Made by a program: the position numbers and the translations under genes
The notes under the pieces: generated by a model
Told to the model about the DNA's origin: nothing
Database searches by the model: none
Seen by the model: the letters and a program-made list of their open reading frames with translations, nothing else
Shown here: one piece after another, positions 13,283-13,643 of the stretch
How the letters are laid out: each line of letters starts with the position of its first letter
Numbering within the stretch: the stretch's first letter is position 1
Origin: an uncultured Clostridia bacterium
GTDB lineage: Bacteria; Bacillota; Clostridia; Oscillospirales; Oscillospiraceae
Assembly: GCA_947169005.1 (NCBI GenBank)
Contig: CAMVOG010000034.1
Coordinates: 1 to 13,643, forward strand
Length of the DNA: 13,643 nucleotides
Direction: 5' to 3'

Positions 13283-13643
13283 GTGGACACGCTGATGAAG
13301 GCGGCGCTGGCGGGTGTGCTGGCGGCGCTGCTGGGACTCGTTATCAAACGAAATCAGCCGGAGCTGGCTCTGCTGCTGGCCCTTTCGGCCCTGCTGGCGA
13401 TCCTGGCCGGGGCCCTGTCTCTTTGGGGAGAGCTGCGGGCCTTTGTGGCGGAGCTGACGGAGGGCACGGCGCTGAATGAGGCACTGCTGAGCCCCCTCGT
13501 CAAGTGTCTGGCCCTCTCGGTCACGGCCCGGCTGGCGGCAGACGTGTGCAAGGACGCGGGCTCCGCTGCCCTGGCCTCCGCCGTGGAGCTGGTGGGTGCG
13601 GCGGCGGGGGTCGTGGTGTCCCTGCCCCTGCTGCGGGCGGTGC
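13283..13643 (+). CDS. spoIIIAD: Stage III sporulation protein AD (3' end outside window)
   Basis: The frame is open from the GTG at 13283 to the window edge, giving about 120 residues. Hydrophobic segments alternate with GLVIKRNQPELALLL, matching the IVKEQKPTFAFLL region of B. subtilis SpoIIIAD. CKDAGSAALASAVELVGA then matches the TKDAGQGAIASKIELAGK region. The GTG places the KxxxP motif within one residue of its B. subtilis position; an in-frame ATG at 13295 would give a shorter N-terminus. No Shine-Dalgarno sequence is visible and the spoIIIAC stop is two bases upstream, so translation probably depends on coupling. Only the last few residues appear to be missing. Confidence 0.92.
   Translation, partial: MDTLMKAALAGVLAALLGLVIKRNQPELALLLALSALLAILAGALSLWGELRAFVAELTEGTALNEALLSPLVKCLALSVTARLAADVCKDAGSAALASAVELVGAAAGVVVSLPLLRAV

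Overview
The window looks like chromosome of a GC-rich, endospore-forming Clostridia member, most likely Oscillospiraceae/Ruminococcaceae-type. The grounds are the start of a spoIIIA operon at the right end, PlsY, proteins of the DUF4364, DUF4317 and DUF1287 families, a dockerin-bearing surface protein, and stalk ('KLRDL') repeats fused to an SGNH hydrolase. The lineage is inferred from gene content only. I see no tRNA, rRNA, CRISPR array, transposase or phage gene.

Layout. (1) 1-3062: a large modular extracellular protein whose 5' end lies outside the window. In order it has beta-helix repeats, one InlB B-repeat, two copies of an unnamed ~110-residue domain, 11 leucine-rich repeats and a C-terminal dockerin. 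The reading frame is broken in a run of five A at 1108-1112. (2) 3114-4546, plus strand: MTA/SAH nucleosidase (mtnN), then a membrane-anchored DUF1287 protein. (3) 4548-6636, minus strand: an unrecognised anchored protein, then, upstream of it, a DUF4364-plsY operon separated from it by a terminator. (4) 6637-6781: a divergent intergenic region with a sigma-A-type promoter for DUF4364-plsY, a small palindrome over its -35 box, and a possible sporulation-type promoter facing right. (5) 6782-8812, plus strand: an unrecognised soluble protein, then a secreted SGNH hydrolase with its own perfect-consensus promoter. (6) 8877-10007, minus strand: DUF4317 protein. It is convergent with the SGNH gene across a shared hairpin and divergent from the next gene. 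(7) 10197-11546, plus strand: MATE transporter. (8) 11613 to the end: a sigma-E-like promoter followed by spoIIIAA, AB, AC and the 5' part of AD.

How the genes work together. The clearest functional unit is the spoIIIA operon, which builds the mother-cell side of the SpoIIIA-SpoIIQ channel. DUF4364 (predicted winged helix) and PlsY (first acylation of glycerol-3-phosphate) form a two-gene operon, so the former may regulate the latter. The other genes are short transcription units, most bounded by visible terminators and promoters.

The window is mostly ordinary chromosome. The points most worth a second look are the broken surface protein and its composition step, its undescribed tandem domain, the unrecognised gene at 6782 with a sporulation-like -10 box, and the DUF4364 promoter/start arrangement. 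I did not find convincing evidence of a new multi-gene system.
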